In this document: positions 8,879 to 18,291 of the stretch, piece after piece
Position numbering within the stretch: position 1 is the first letter of the stretch
Layout of the letters: the number at the start of each line of letters is the position of its first letter
Assembly (NCBI GenBank): GCA_002722935.1
Contig: PBMX01000005.1
Location: 1-59,621, forward strand
Length of the DNA: 59,621 nucleotides
Direction: 5' to 3'
DNA from: Phycisphaerae bacterium
GTDB taxonomy: Bacteria; Planctomycetota; Phycisphaerae; Phycisphaerales; SM1A02
Made by a program: the position numbers and the translations under genes
Notes under the pieces: model-generated
What the model was told of the DNA's origin: nothing
Database searches by the model: none
What the model saw: the letters and a program-made list of their open reading frames with translations, nothing else

Positions 8879-9858
8879 GACGCGACGGACTGCCACGCAT
8901 GGTGATCGCCCGGCTGCTGCAGTTGCCGCTGATCCTGCTGGCGATCTACACACTCACGTTCATGCTGGTCTGGATCATTCCAGGCAACCCCCTTGAAAAA
9001 CCGGAGGGTCGACGACCGCCCGTGGAAATCGTCGATGCGATGCAGGCTCGATACAACCTGGACGATCCTCTCGTCTTCTATGGTGACTACCTCTCCGGCG
9101 TCTCCGGCCTCGACTGGGTTCTTGGTGATCGTGAAGGACCGGTCATCGACTTCGGTCCGAGCCTTCGGCATGAGAACTGGACCGTCAACGAGATTCTCGC
9201 GGCCCAGTTGCCTGTCTCGATCCTCCTGGGACTTGCGGCAATCGGCCTGGCCTTCTTCATCGGGGTCGGAGCCGGCGTGCTTGGAGCCCTGCGACCCGGT
9301 TCACTGCTTGACCTGGGCTCCCTGCTTCTTGCGCTCGTGGGAATCAGCCTTCCGGCATTCGTCATCGGTACCGTTCTTCTCGTCGTGTTCGCCGTTCATC
9401 TGGGCTGGTTCCCCGTCGGTGGCTGGGGTGAGCCGGGACACGTCGTGCTTCCTGCCCTGGCCTTGAGCCTGCCCTTCGCCGCGTACATGGCCAGGTTGAC
9501 CCGATCCGGAATGCTCGAGGAACTTCAATCCGATCATGTTCGAACGGCCCGGGCCAAGGGCATGCCGGAATACACGGTGGTCCTGAAGCACGCCTTGAAG
9601 AATGCGCTGCTTCCCGTGCTCAGTTACCTGGGACCTGCAACCGCCGCGGCCATGACGGGGTCATTCGTCGTCGAGAAGGTCTTCGCCGTACCCGGGGTCG
9701 GCACCCATTTCGTCGATGCAGTGCTTGGAAAGGACATAACGCTGATCCTTGCCGTCGTACTGGTCTACTCGACCATGCTCGTGCTGCTGAACCTCTGTGT
9801 CGACGTGCTCTACAGGTGGATCGATCCGCGGATCGATGCCGACGGACTCGCCGCATGA
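8875..9858 (+). CDS. oppB: Oligopeptide ABC transporter permease, OppB type
   Basis: A 327-aa inner-membrane permease. It has the usual first helix (LQLPLILLAIYTLTFMLVWIIPGNPLEKPEG), an OppB-type periplasmic loop with RYNLDDPLVFYGDYL, and five further hydrophobic segments. The EAA coupling loop that contacts the ATPase is seen around residues 216-243 (SDHVRTARAKGMPEYTVV). Its start overlaps the oppA stop (ATGA) and its own stop overlaps the next gene in the same way. Oddly, no OppC permease and no OppD/F ATPase follow. Either these are encoded elsewhere or the permease works with another system. Confidence 0.9.
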   Translation: MRRDGLPRMVIARLLQLPLILLAIYTLTFMLVWIIPGNPLEKPEGRRPPVEIVDAMQARYNLDDPLVFYGDYLSGVSGLDWVLGDREGPVIDFGPSLRHENWTVNEILAAQLPVSILLGLAAIGLAFFIGVGAGVLGALRPGSLLDLGSLLLALVGISLPAFVIGTVLLVVFAVHLGWFPVGGWGEPGHVVLPALALSLPFAAYMARLTRSGMLEELQSDHVRTARAKGMPEYTVVLKHALKNALLPVLSYLGPATAAAMTGSFVVEKVFAVPGVGTHFVDAVLGKDITLILAVVLVYSTMLVLLNLCVDVLYRWIDPRIDADGLAA

Positions 9859-10715
9859 ATGACAAGAACGATCGGAAAAAACGCTCGAGGAACAGAAGCC
9901 TGGCTGGTTCAATCCTCTACATCCTGGTGATCACATGCCTGGTCTGGTGGTTCCTGGTTTCCTATTTCCAGGAGCGGTTCATCTTCCCGAGGTTCCTGGT
10001 CAATGCCAACGTTCCAGCGACCGCACCTGTCGATGTCGATGTGTTGATCGTCGGCGGAGATGCGAAGGTCGAGGCCTTCCTGCTGCCTGGGGCCGGGTCA
10101 TCGAGCTCCAACCCCGCTCCGATGATCGTGATACTCCACGGCAACGCGGAATTGATCGATGATCGTCTCGACATGGCTCGCAGGTTCGCGAGCCTCGGGT
10201 ACGCCGTGCTGCTGCCCGAGTACCGGGGATACGGAAGATCCGGGGGATCACCCGGACAGGAGGTCATCCGGGAAGATGTTCTGGAGGCGATCGAACGGGC
10301 GACGGCCAGGGCGGACGTCGACGGAGATCGGGTCGGGTACTACGGAGTCTCGATCGGGACCGCCGTCGCGGCCGATGTCGCTCTTCGCAGATCCCCCGCG
10401 TGCATGGTCTTCATCGTGCCTCCGGCGAGCATCAGCGGATTCGCGTGGAGCTTCGGAGCACCCCCGTTCCTCATCAGGCATCCATTCCGGACGGACCTGG
10501 CCCTCGCAGAGTTGTCCATGCCCATCCTGATCTGCTCGAACGCGCAGGATGAGGTCGTGCCCGCGGAACAGGCCCGCTCGCTACATGAAATTGCGGATAA
10601 CTCGACCCTCCTTGAATTCGAGGGACGGCACAACTTCCTGTTCGATGAATCGGAGGAGGATCGAAGGCGCACCTCGATCGAGGAGTTCTGCTCGAAGCAC
10701 CTGCTTCCTCCATGA
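9855..10715 (+). CDS. Membrane-anchored alpha/beta hydrolase
   Basis: A 286-aa serine hydrolase related to the YfhR/BEM46 group. After a basic N-terminus (NDKNDRKKRSRNRS) there is a single transmembrane helix (LAGSILYILVITCLVWWFLVS). The hydrolase domain follows with the oxyanion region ILHGNAELIDDR, the strand-helix signature LPEYRGYGRSGGSPG, the nucleophile elbow YYGVSIGT (GxSxG), a late acidic residue in NAQDEVVP, and the catalytic His in EGRHNFLFD. The ATG chosen overlaps the oppB stop; a longer frame from 9816 lies within oppB. The substrate is unknown. Coupling to OppAB suggests it may act on an imported compound. Confidence 0.88.
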   Translation: MNDKNDRKKRSRNRSLAGSILYILVITCLVWWFLVSYFQERFIFPRFLVNANVPATAPVDVDVLIVGGDAKVEAFLLPGAGSSSSNPAPMIVILHGNAELIDDRLDMARRFASLGYAVLLPEYRGYGRSGGSPGQEVIREDVLEAIERATARADVDGDRVGYYGVSIGTAVAADVALRRSPACMVFIVPPASISGFAWSFGAPPFLIRHPFRTDLALAELSMPILICSNAQDEVVPAEQARSLHEIADNSTLLEFEGRHNFLFDESEEDRRRTSIEEFCSKHLLPP

Positions 10716-10723
10716 TGGAGGGT

Positions 10724-12088
<1,365 letters not shown>

Positions 12089-13015
12089 TCAGTCGATACC
12101 CAGTCGCCCCGCCAGGTCCCGTACGACATTGCTCATGTCGGCAAGCGCCTTCCCGGTTCGAGCCCCCGCATGCGGAAGCAGTGTCGCGTTGGCCAGGCCC
12201 AGAAGGGGGCAGGTGCCCGGTATCGGTTCCTCTGCATGTACATCCAGAACGGCACGCATCGCCGGGCATGCCTCGAGTCGCTCGGCCAGGGCATTCGCAT
12301 CGATGACAAAGCCCCTGGACGTGTTCACGAGGAGCACGTTCTCCTTCACGATCGACAACTCGGTGGCCCCGAGCAGGTCATGGTTCGCGTCACGACCGTC
12401 TACGTGGATCGAGAGCACGTCGGATGACGAGAGGAGCTCCTCAAGTGGTACCGGGCGAGCACCCTGTCGATCTTCTTCCGGGATATCGAGGAGATCGGTG
12501 TAGATCGTCTCGAACCCGATGGCTCCGGCGACCCTGCCGACCCCCCTGCCGATTCTTCCGTACCCGAGAATCCCGAGGCGAAGAGTGTCCATCTGTCTTG
12601 CCGCATGCCTGCTGGAACGCAGATCCGCCCATGCATCGGCATCGACCGCTTTCTGGATCGGAGTCCTCGGCCTGAGTTCGTTCGTGACAATCGCGATGAC
12701 GTACTCGACGACGGCCTGGGTGTTCGCATCGGGAGTTGAAAGAACCTCGATGTCCCGGTCCCTGCAGGCATCCTGGTCGATGTTGTCCAGGCCGACTCCG
12801 GCACGGGCCACGACCCTCAGGTCGGTCGCACATCGCAACATGGACTCGTCCACTCGTGTCGATGTGCGGACAATCAGACCTGCTGCGGCTGGAAGCAGCC
12901 TGTTGAACTCATCCGTCCCAGGTGAGCAGGCCACGAGTTCGACTCGACGCTCGAGCCATTCCTGCGCCTCGGTCGTGATCGGTTCCGCCAGTATGACGAT
13001 GGGTTTCCCTGCCAT
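12089..13015 (-). CDS. D-isomer-specific 2-hydroxyacid dehydrogenase (phosphoglycerate dehydrogenase-like)
   Basis: A 308-aa NAD-dependent dehydrogenase with the split catalytic/nucleotide-binding fold. The nucleotide site is GYGRIGRGVG (residues 151-160), with Asp174 positioned to bind the NAD ribose. The catalytic triad is inferred as Arg234 (NTSRG), Glu263 (DVHAEEP) and His282 (LPHAGART). RAGVGLDNID near 71-80 is typical of SerA-like enzymes. There is no C-terminal ACT or ASB domain, so this is the short form; its substrate (3-phosphoglycerate or another hydroxyacid) cannot be decided. It is separated by 91 bp from the divergent isochorismatase-like gene. Confidence 0.9.
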   Translation of the reverse strand: MAGKPIVILAEPITTEAQEWLERRVELVACSPGTDEFNRLLPAAAGLIVRTSTRVDESMLRCATDLRVVARAGVGLDNIDQDACRDRDIEVLSTPDANTQAVVEYVIAIVTNELRPRTPIQKAVDADAWADLRSSRHAARQMDTLRLGILGYGRIGRGVGRVAGAIGFETIYTDLLDIPEEDRQGARPVPLEELLSSSDVLSIHVDGRDANHDLLGATELSIVKENVLLVNTSRGFVIDANALAERLEACPAMRAVLDVHAEEPIPGTCPLLGLANATLLPHAGARTGKALADMSNVVRDLAGRLGID

Positions 13016-13060
13016 GTGTGCATTATTGCAGCATGGCGAACGCAGGGTCCATGGGGCATC

Positions 13061-13069
13061 TGATAAGAT
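13061..13069 (+). promoter_or_regulatory. Possible extended -10 promoter
   Basis: TGATAAGAT fits an extended -10 (TGnTAAGAT, four of six matches in the hexamer) 38 bp before the GTG at 13107. No convincing -35 lies 17 bp upstream. It is in the 91-bp gap between two divergent genes. Confidence 0.28.
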
Positions 13070-13106
13070 CGGCGGTCCGCACCAGGGGCTTCATGGAGCC
13101 AGTCAC

Positions 13107-13718
13107 GTGTCAACGAATCACGCCCTGATCCTGATTGGATTCCAGAACGACTACTTCGCTCCGAACGGGGTGCTTCGCAACGTCATGGAAAATGGGGACC
13201 GGAACGACCAGGTCGTTTCACGGACGGTGTCCCTCATCAGGTCGCTCATGGATACCTCCGTGACGATGCTTGCCGCACCAATCATCTTTACCGACGACTA
13301 CAAGGAATTGAGGCAGGCAGACGGAATCCTGGCCGCCATCAAGGATTCGGGTGCCTTGCGGGAGGGGCGGGAGGGAGCAGGTGTCATCGATGAACTCCAC
13401 GAGTTCAGTGATCGGATCATCGAGGTTCCCGGCAAGCGTGGCCTCAACGCCTTCTCGAATACCACCCTTGCGCGTGAATTGATCAGCCACGACATCACGG
13501 ATGTGGCCATCGCAGGTGCTGGAACATCGATTTGGGTCGATTCAACCGGACGTACGGCGTACCAGATGGGGTACAGGGTGAACATCCTGGCTGATTGCAT
13601 TTCCGCTCGAACGAGCATGGAACAGGACATATTCTGCTCGAAGGTATTTCCAACCTATGCATCAGTTGTCGATTCGACGGCCTATCTGGAAAGCATCAGG
13701 CGGAACATGACCGGATGA
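13107..13718 (+). CDS. Isochorismatase-like (cysteine hydrolase family) protein lacking the nucleophile
   Basis: A 203-aa protein of the isochorismatase-like fold. The first family Asp is at residue 15 (GFQNDYF) and the Lys at 110 (VPGKRGLNAFSNTTL). The position that holds the nucleophilic Cys in nicotinamidase-type hydrolases is Trp143 (AGTSIWVDSTGR). The GTG start has GGAG eight bases upstream; the longer open frame from 12519 runs antisense to the dehydrogenase gene and is spurious. Its TGA overlaps the ATG of the protein kinase, so the two are translationally coupled. EntB-type isochorismatases also lack Cys, so it need not be inactive, but Trp is unusual. Confidence 0.85.
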   Translation: MSTNHALILIGFQNDYFAPNGVLRNVMENGDRNDQVVSRTVSLIRSLMDTSVTMLAAPIIFTDDYKELRQADGILAAIKDSGALREGREGAGVIDELHEFSDRIIEVPGKRGLNAFSNTTLARELISHDITDVAIAGAGTSIWVDSTGRTAYQMGYRVNILADCISARTSMEQDIFCSKVFPTYASVVDSTAYLESIRRNMTG

Positions 13719-15163
13719 GCAGGCGAACATACAACCCGGAAGAGTTGGCTTCGACGATGCCTCCGGACATGCTTCCGACGCAGTCGGTCAGGCCGCTGAC
13801 GGGTCCTGATGTGTCCTGGCTCCTGGATGCGACGAGGAGAAAGGATTCGGAGTCCCCACTTCCCCCGCTACGACTCGGTGAAGACGAGGTCGATCTCGAC
13901 CTGGTCATCAAGGACATGGTCGGAGAGGGTGGCCTCGGGATGGTCTCCCTTGCGATGCAGTCGTGCCTCAACAGGAACGTTGCCGTCAAGCAGGCCAGGT
14001 CCGATCGCAGGAACACCGATGCCGAGATCCAACTTCGCAAGGAGGCCGAGTTGATGGGACAGCTCGAGCACCCCTCGATTCCGCCCATCCACGTCCTGGG
14101 GAGCGATTCGGAGGGTCACGCCGTCCTTGTCATGAAGTTCGTATCGGGGGATTCATGGGGCGATGTGCTCGACAGGGACATGAAGTTGACGAAGAACCGG
14201 GACGCTGAACGTGTGCACCTGAGAAAGCATCTGGAGATTCTCTGTCGAATCGGAGAAGCCCTCGCCTTCGCCCACGGTCGTCGAATCATCCACAGGGACA
14301 TCAAGCCGGACAACGTGGTCGTCGGAGAGTACGGAGAGGTCTACCTGATCGACTGGGGAATCGCCGCCGAGGTCGGGCAGGATGGTTGCTACAAGCCGAC
14401 CGGGTTCGCGGGAACACCCGCCTACGCAGCCCCGGAAATGCTTGATCGAGATGCAATGCTCGATGAGCGAACCGATGTCTACCTCCTTGGGTCCACCCTC
14501 TACCAGGTGGTGACCGGAGATGCCCCCCACCCGGGAAGCAGCGTGGCCGAAGTGTTCGATCACGTCGTTTCGAATCCGACACCGGACTCGATCCAACAGG
14601 CACCTCTTCCGCTTGCGGAGATCTGCATCAAGTCGATGGCCGAGGATCCTGCCGACCGGTACCAGAGTGTCAGGGAGATGCTCGAGGCGGTTCGTCACTT
14701 CATGGATCACGGCGATACGGCGGAACTCTTTGCCCGGAGCGCCGAGACGATGGTGGCCCTGAAAGCCCTGGTTGATTCACAGAAGGTCGACCCGGATCAG
14801 GTCGACACGCTCGGTCAGCGGTGTCGATACGACCTCGAACGGGTTCACCAGGCGTGGCCTGGAAATGATGATGTCACAACCATGTTGTCCGATTGCCTCC
14901 TGCTGCTCTGCGATCACGCGATCGAACAGAACCGTATCGGGGCCGCTCGAATGCTCCTGACCGAGCATAAGCAGATCGGAAAAGGCGACCCGGCGGACAT
15001 CTACAGGAGGCAGGACAGCATCGAGGATCTCGTGGACCAGATGATTTCCCAGAACGATGAACTTTCGGTCGGAATCCAGGTCTCGCTCGTCGAGCAGATT
15101 TCGGCGCTGTCCGCGGAATACGAGGATCTCAAGAAGGCATTCGACGATCTCAGGGGCGGGTGA
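13715..15163 (+). CDS. Serine/threonine protein kinase
   Basis: A 482-aa soluble Hanks-type kinase. The Gly-rich loop is GEGGLGMV (residues 70-77), the ATP-anchoring Lys is in VAVKQA (92), the catalytic loop HRDIKPDN starts at 193, and the Mg-binding loop is DWG (213-215) instead of DFG. TPAYAAPEM marks the P+1/APE region. An N-terminal region of about 60 residues precedes the domain, and about 130 helical residues follow, with a coiled-coil end (EQISALSAEYEDLKKAFDDL). There is no transmembrane segment, unlike PknB. The start overlaps the stop of the isochorismatase-like gene, which suggests a functional pair. Confidence 0.93.
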   Translation: MSRRTYNPEELASTMPPDMLPTQSVRPLTGPDVSWLLDATRRKDSESPLPPLRLGEDEVDLDLVIKDMVGEGGLGMVSLAMQSCLNRNVAVKQARSDRRNTDAEIQLRKEAELMGQLEHPSIPPIHVLGSDSEGHAVLVMKFVSGDSWGDVLDRDMKLTKNRDAERVHLRKHLEILCRIGEALAFAHGRRIIHRDIKPDNVVVGEYGEVYLIDWGIAAEVGQDGCYKPTGFAGTPAYAAPEMLDRDAMLDERTDVYLLGSTLYQVVTGDAPHPGSSVAEVFDHVVSNPTPDSIQQAPLPLAEICIKSMAEDPADRYQSVREMLEAVRHFMDHGDTAELFARSAETMVALKALVDSQKVDPDQVDTLGQRCRYDLERVHQAWPGNDDVTTMLSDCLLLLCDHAIEQNRIGAARMLLTEHKQIGKGDPADIYRRQDSIEDLVDQMISQNDELSVGIQVSLVEQISALSAEYEDLKKAFDDLRGG

Positions 15164-15181
15164 GAAGTCCGTGAAATGGTG

Positions 15182-16378
15182 TCAGGGGCAACTTCCCCAG
15201 GCACCGATGACCTCGATGAGGTCCAGCACGTCGACGACCGCATCGCCGTTGACATCCGCCATGCAGGATGGCTCGCAGTCGTCACAGGATCCTCCAGCCG
15301 TCCAGATTCCGCCCAGTTCAGCACAGGTGATCTCACTCAGCTGCGAGCAGCCCGTGCCCACGCAGCATGACCCGATTGAGGATGTGCAGGATTCACAGTC
15401 ACTGCCTTCGCCGAGCCAGATGGCGTCTTCCGAACCGACACAATCCTCCTCGACGACCTGACTGCAGTTCTCTCCAAAGCAACAGGCTCCCATCGAAGGT
15501 GACAACAGGGTGGAGTGATAGAAGCCCGCATCAAGATCAAGCACGCCATGGAGGCTGATCGGTGGTTGTGAAAGTCCATACTCCTCGCTGCCCCAGCATG
15601 CAATGGTTTCATCGGATTGAAGCACGAGGCTGTGAAGATGACCCGCCGCCACGACCGTGACGGAGCCCAGTTCGGCGGGTACATCGCATTGCCCACGGTT
15701 GTTTCGACCCCATGCCACGACCGATCCGTCATCGAGAAGTGCCAGAGAATGGTCGCCACCTGCGGAGAGATCGATGACGATGCCGATATCCGCCGGGACG
15801 TCACACTGGCCCATGTCGTTTCGTCCCCACGCCACGACGGTGCCGTCCCCGAGAAGTGCAAGGGAGTGATTGTTTCCGGCTGATACCTGCACAACGGTTG
15901 ACAGGGATGGTGGGCTGGATTGCCCGTAGGTGTTGCTTCCCCAGCAGGTCACGGACCCATCATCGCGAAGAGCGATGGAATGTCGCTCACCGCCGGAGAT
16001 CCCGATCACGTCTCCAAGTGAACCCGGGACATCGCATTGCCCATCGGTGTTCCATCCCCAGCAGACGACTGCTCCCGTCGACTTCAGCGCCATGGTGTGC
16101 CTGGAACCACAGGCTATTTCCACGACTCCGGCGAGGGCCGGCGGTACATCGCATTGCTGCTGGCTGTTGGAGCCCCAGCAGGTGACCCTGCCGTCACCCA
16201 GGAGGGCGGCAGTGTGGTATCCACCCGCCGCAACGGCCTCGACCGGCGGCATGTCCTCGGGCACATCGCACTGGCCATTGTTGTTCCTGCCCCAGCATGA
16301 AACGTCAGCACTCGCCATGGCGGGCGACAGCAGGATGATTACTCCAATGATTGATTGGAGGCGGTGAATTCGACTCAT
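15182..16378 (-). CDS. Secreted RCC1-repeat protein with Cys-rich repeats and dockerin-like C-terminus
   Basis: A 398-aa exported protein. After a signal peptide (LQSIIGVIILLSPAMASA) come seven tandem RCC1-like blades of about 38 residues, each with a WG core and mostly GQCDVP (CWGRNNNGQCDVP, AWGRNDMGQCDVP), followed by HTAALL/HSLALL. This is shorter than the usual 50-residue RCC1 repeat. Two Cys-rich units follow (GACCFGENCSQVVEEDC and GSCCVGTGCSQLSEITC), then a dockerin-like calcium loop DVNGDAVVDVLDL ending in AWGSCP. The ATG is preceded by GAGGGG. The architecture indicates a beta-propeller surface or secreted protein. The tail is typical of Phycisphaerae and may be a sorting or attachment signal. 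Confidence 0.88.
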   Translation of the reverse strand: MSRIHRLQSIIGVIILLSPAMASADVSCWGRNNNGQCDVPEDMPPVEAVAAGGYHTAALLGDGRVTCWGSNSQQQCDVPPALAGVVEIACGSRHTMALKSTGAVVCWGWNTDGQCDVPGSLGDVIGISGGERHSIALRDDGSVTCWGSNTYGQSSPPSLSTVVQVSAGNNHSLALLGDGTVVAWGRNDMGQCDVPADIGIVIDLSAGGDHSLALLDDGSVVAWGRNNRGQCDVPAELGSVTVVAAGHLHSLVLQSDETIACWGSEEYGLSQPPISLHGVLDLDAGFYHSTLLSPSMGACCFGENCSQVVEEDCVGSEDAIWLGEGSDCESCTSSIGSCCVGTGCSQLSEITCAELGGIWTAGGSCDDCEPSCMADVNGDAVVDVLDLIEVIGAWGSCP

Positions 16379-16484
16379 CACGTCCCCTCTTGGATTCCCC
16401 TTCAATCCAAAGAATCCGCCGAATCCGGAGCAAGTCAAATTAAAGTCGAGTGAATTGGGTTTCCGGTACGACTGGCCTGCTCAC

Positions 16485-18278
16485 ATGCTGTTGTTCCTGT
16501 CAATATGGGACCCGAATCGATCCATTCCCCCGGCGAGTTCGGATGCGATCGAGGTGGGTTGCACCCTCCTGGAACCCGCTCCCTGTGTATTCTCTGTCAT
16601 CCCACCCGCGACCTCGACAACCACCGCCGATGCCACGCATGTCATTCCATGGCATTCCGGGGATCTCCATGAGTCCATCGATGGACTGGATGCATCCGAT
16701 CAACATGTTTCATTGATCGGGAGAGGCCGTTCGGCCGTGGTCTGGCGTATCGGTCGTGAAGATGAACAGGCGATTGCAAGAAAGGTCTTCCAGGGAGACC
16801 CGCTTGCCAATGCGCTTCACTGGATCGCCAGTGGTGCGTCGAATCCCTATGGATGGAATACCGATGCCGTCGACGCGGCGGTATGCAGGAGGCGCATTCT
16901 TGGACGACTGGTCAAGGTGTGGCTGGGTGACCGTGTTCGACTTCCGGCACTGTTGGGATCGGGGCAGGAAACGGAAACCGGGCGATGCTGGATCGACATG
17001 GAACTGATCAGGGGGCGCGGCCCACAACTCCGCCATGTCGATCAAGAAGATCAGGGTGCAGAGTCGTTGGAACTCTGGAACGACATCATGAAGCCGCTCC
17101 AGCGGCACCTCGCCTCATCCGGTTTCGACGGCCTCCCCTGGCAGGCTGGACTTGGACAGCCGGTCGCGATGAGCAACTTTCTTCGCGAGGACAACTCCGG
17201 TGGGTCGGGCGCTTCCTGGGTCTGGGTCGACCTGGAATCGGGTATCCCCGCGATTCTTCCGATGAATCCCTGGAGATTGCTCACCTACTACCTTCCCCGT
17301 TCGTTTCGACACGGACACCTCCTGTTCGACGATGTCAATGTCGACAGGCTCGAGTCCTACCTCAGGGATGAAGCCTCCAGGCTTGAAGCGGCCCTTGGCC
17401 GAAGCAGCTATCAGCAACTCCTGGATGACACGAGGCAACTCCGCGCATCCCAGGACCGGTGGCACCGGGCAGGAAGGCTCGAGCGGGGCATCGCGTGCTG
17501 GGTTGCTCGGGGACGGATCACCAATGAGGAGGCCTGCTGGTACCTGGAACGACCTGTTCACTGGATGGGAAGAATGGTTCGCGAGGTGTTCCATCGCGGA
17601 GTGAAGTGCTTCCCGCGTCTCGCTCGCTGGACCTGGTCATGGATCCGTCCGCGAAGACTGTTCCATGCCGCCGTCACATGCAGTCGCTTCATCTCATCCC
17701 AGCAATGGCGTGCACGATTCGCCCGTTCCGTCATCCGCCGGAGGATCAGGGCCTGGAAGCACAGGCGGCAGTTGTCCCCCGAGCAGGCAATGCGACTTTC
17801 GAAGCATGCACGAAGTGACGAGGCGGCCGACTACCTGACGGACTTCGGAATGCATGTGGCGATCAAGATCCCGGTGAAGATCACGGAGTGGGTCATCTTC
17901 CCGGCCCTCTTCGCGGCGGGGATGATCGGTGAACTGACCCTGGTGCTCGGCATCGCGCTCGGGGGCATGATTGCCCGGAGTCTCTACACGCTGTGGCGAA
18001 TGGGGCAGGCGTTCATGCGACGACGGGAACTTCCGTGGGTCGCCCTGGGAGTCGGAGCGCTTCCGATCGTCGGAAATGCCGCCTACCCGGCCCAGGTGCT
18101 CTGGACGAGTGGCCGACGCGACCACGACGTGGCAAGGTTCATTCTCGTGGACATCATTACTTCACTTGGGCGAAAGATGCCGGTGTGGGGTGGGCCGGAC
18201 ACGATGACCGAGCACTGGTTCAACAGGTGTTCAGCCCTGCCGCTTCGTTGGCTGAGCAGGCGAGGATCGGCCGGGTAG
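16485..18278 (+). CDS. Kinase-like membrane protein of unknown function
   Basis: About 597 aa. Residues 75-270 look like a divergent phosphotransferase fold: a Gly-rich loop IGRGRSAVVWRI, a possible ATP-binding Lys in IARKVF, a hinge WIDMELIRGR, and late WVWVDLESG with an Asp/Glu pair that may hold metal, preceded by GQPVAMSNFL. The usual HRD motif is absent, so it resembles YrbL/lipopolysaccharide-kinase-like proteins more than Hanks kinases. A basic, Trp-rich middle region is followed by hydrophobic helices (VIFPALFAAGMIGELTLVLGIALGG). The start is uncertain: ATG 16485, or TTG 16455. It diverges from the RCC1 gene. Confidence 0.7.
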   Translation: MLLFLSIWDPNRSIPPASSDAIEVGCTLLEPAPCVFSVIPPATSTTTADATHVIPWHSGDLHESIDGLDASDQHVSLIGRGRSAVVWRIGREDEQAIARKVFQGDPLANALHWIASGASNPYGWNTDAVDAAVCRRRILGRLVKVWLGDRVRLPALLGSGQETETGRCWIDMELIRGRGPQLRHVDQEDQGAESLELWNDIMKPLQRHLASSGFDGLPWQAGLGQPVAMSNFLREDNSGGSGASWVWVDLESGIPAILPMNPWRLLTYYLPRSFRHGHLLFDDVNVDRLESYLRDEASRLEAALGRSSYQQLLDDTRQLRASQDRWHRAGRLERGIACWVARGRITNEEACWYLERPVHWMGRMVREVFHRGVKCFPRLARWTWSWIRPRRLFHAAVTCSRFISSQQWRARFARSVIRRRIRAWKHRRQLSPEQAMRLSKHARSDEAADYLTDFGMHVAIKIPVKITEWVIFPALFAAGMIGELTLVLGIALGGMIARSLYTLWRMGQAFMRRRELPWVALGVGALPIVGNAAYPAQVLWTSGRRDHDVARFILVDIITSLGRKMPVWGGPDTMTEHWFNRCSALPLRWLSRRGSAG

Positions 18279-18291
18279 AGCAACTTCCGCG

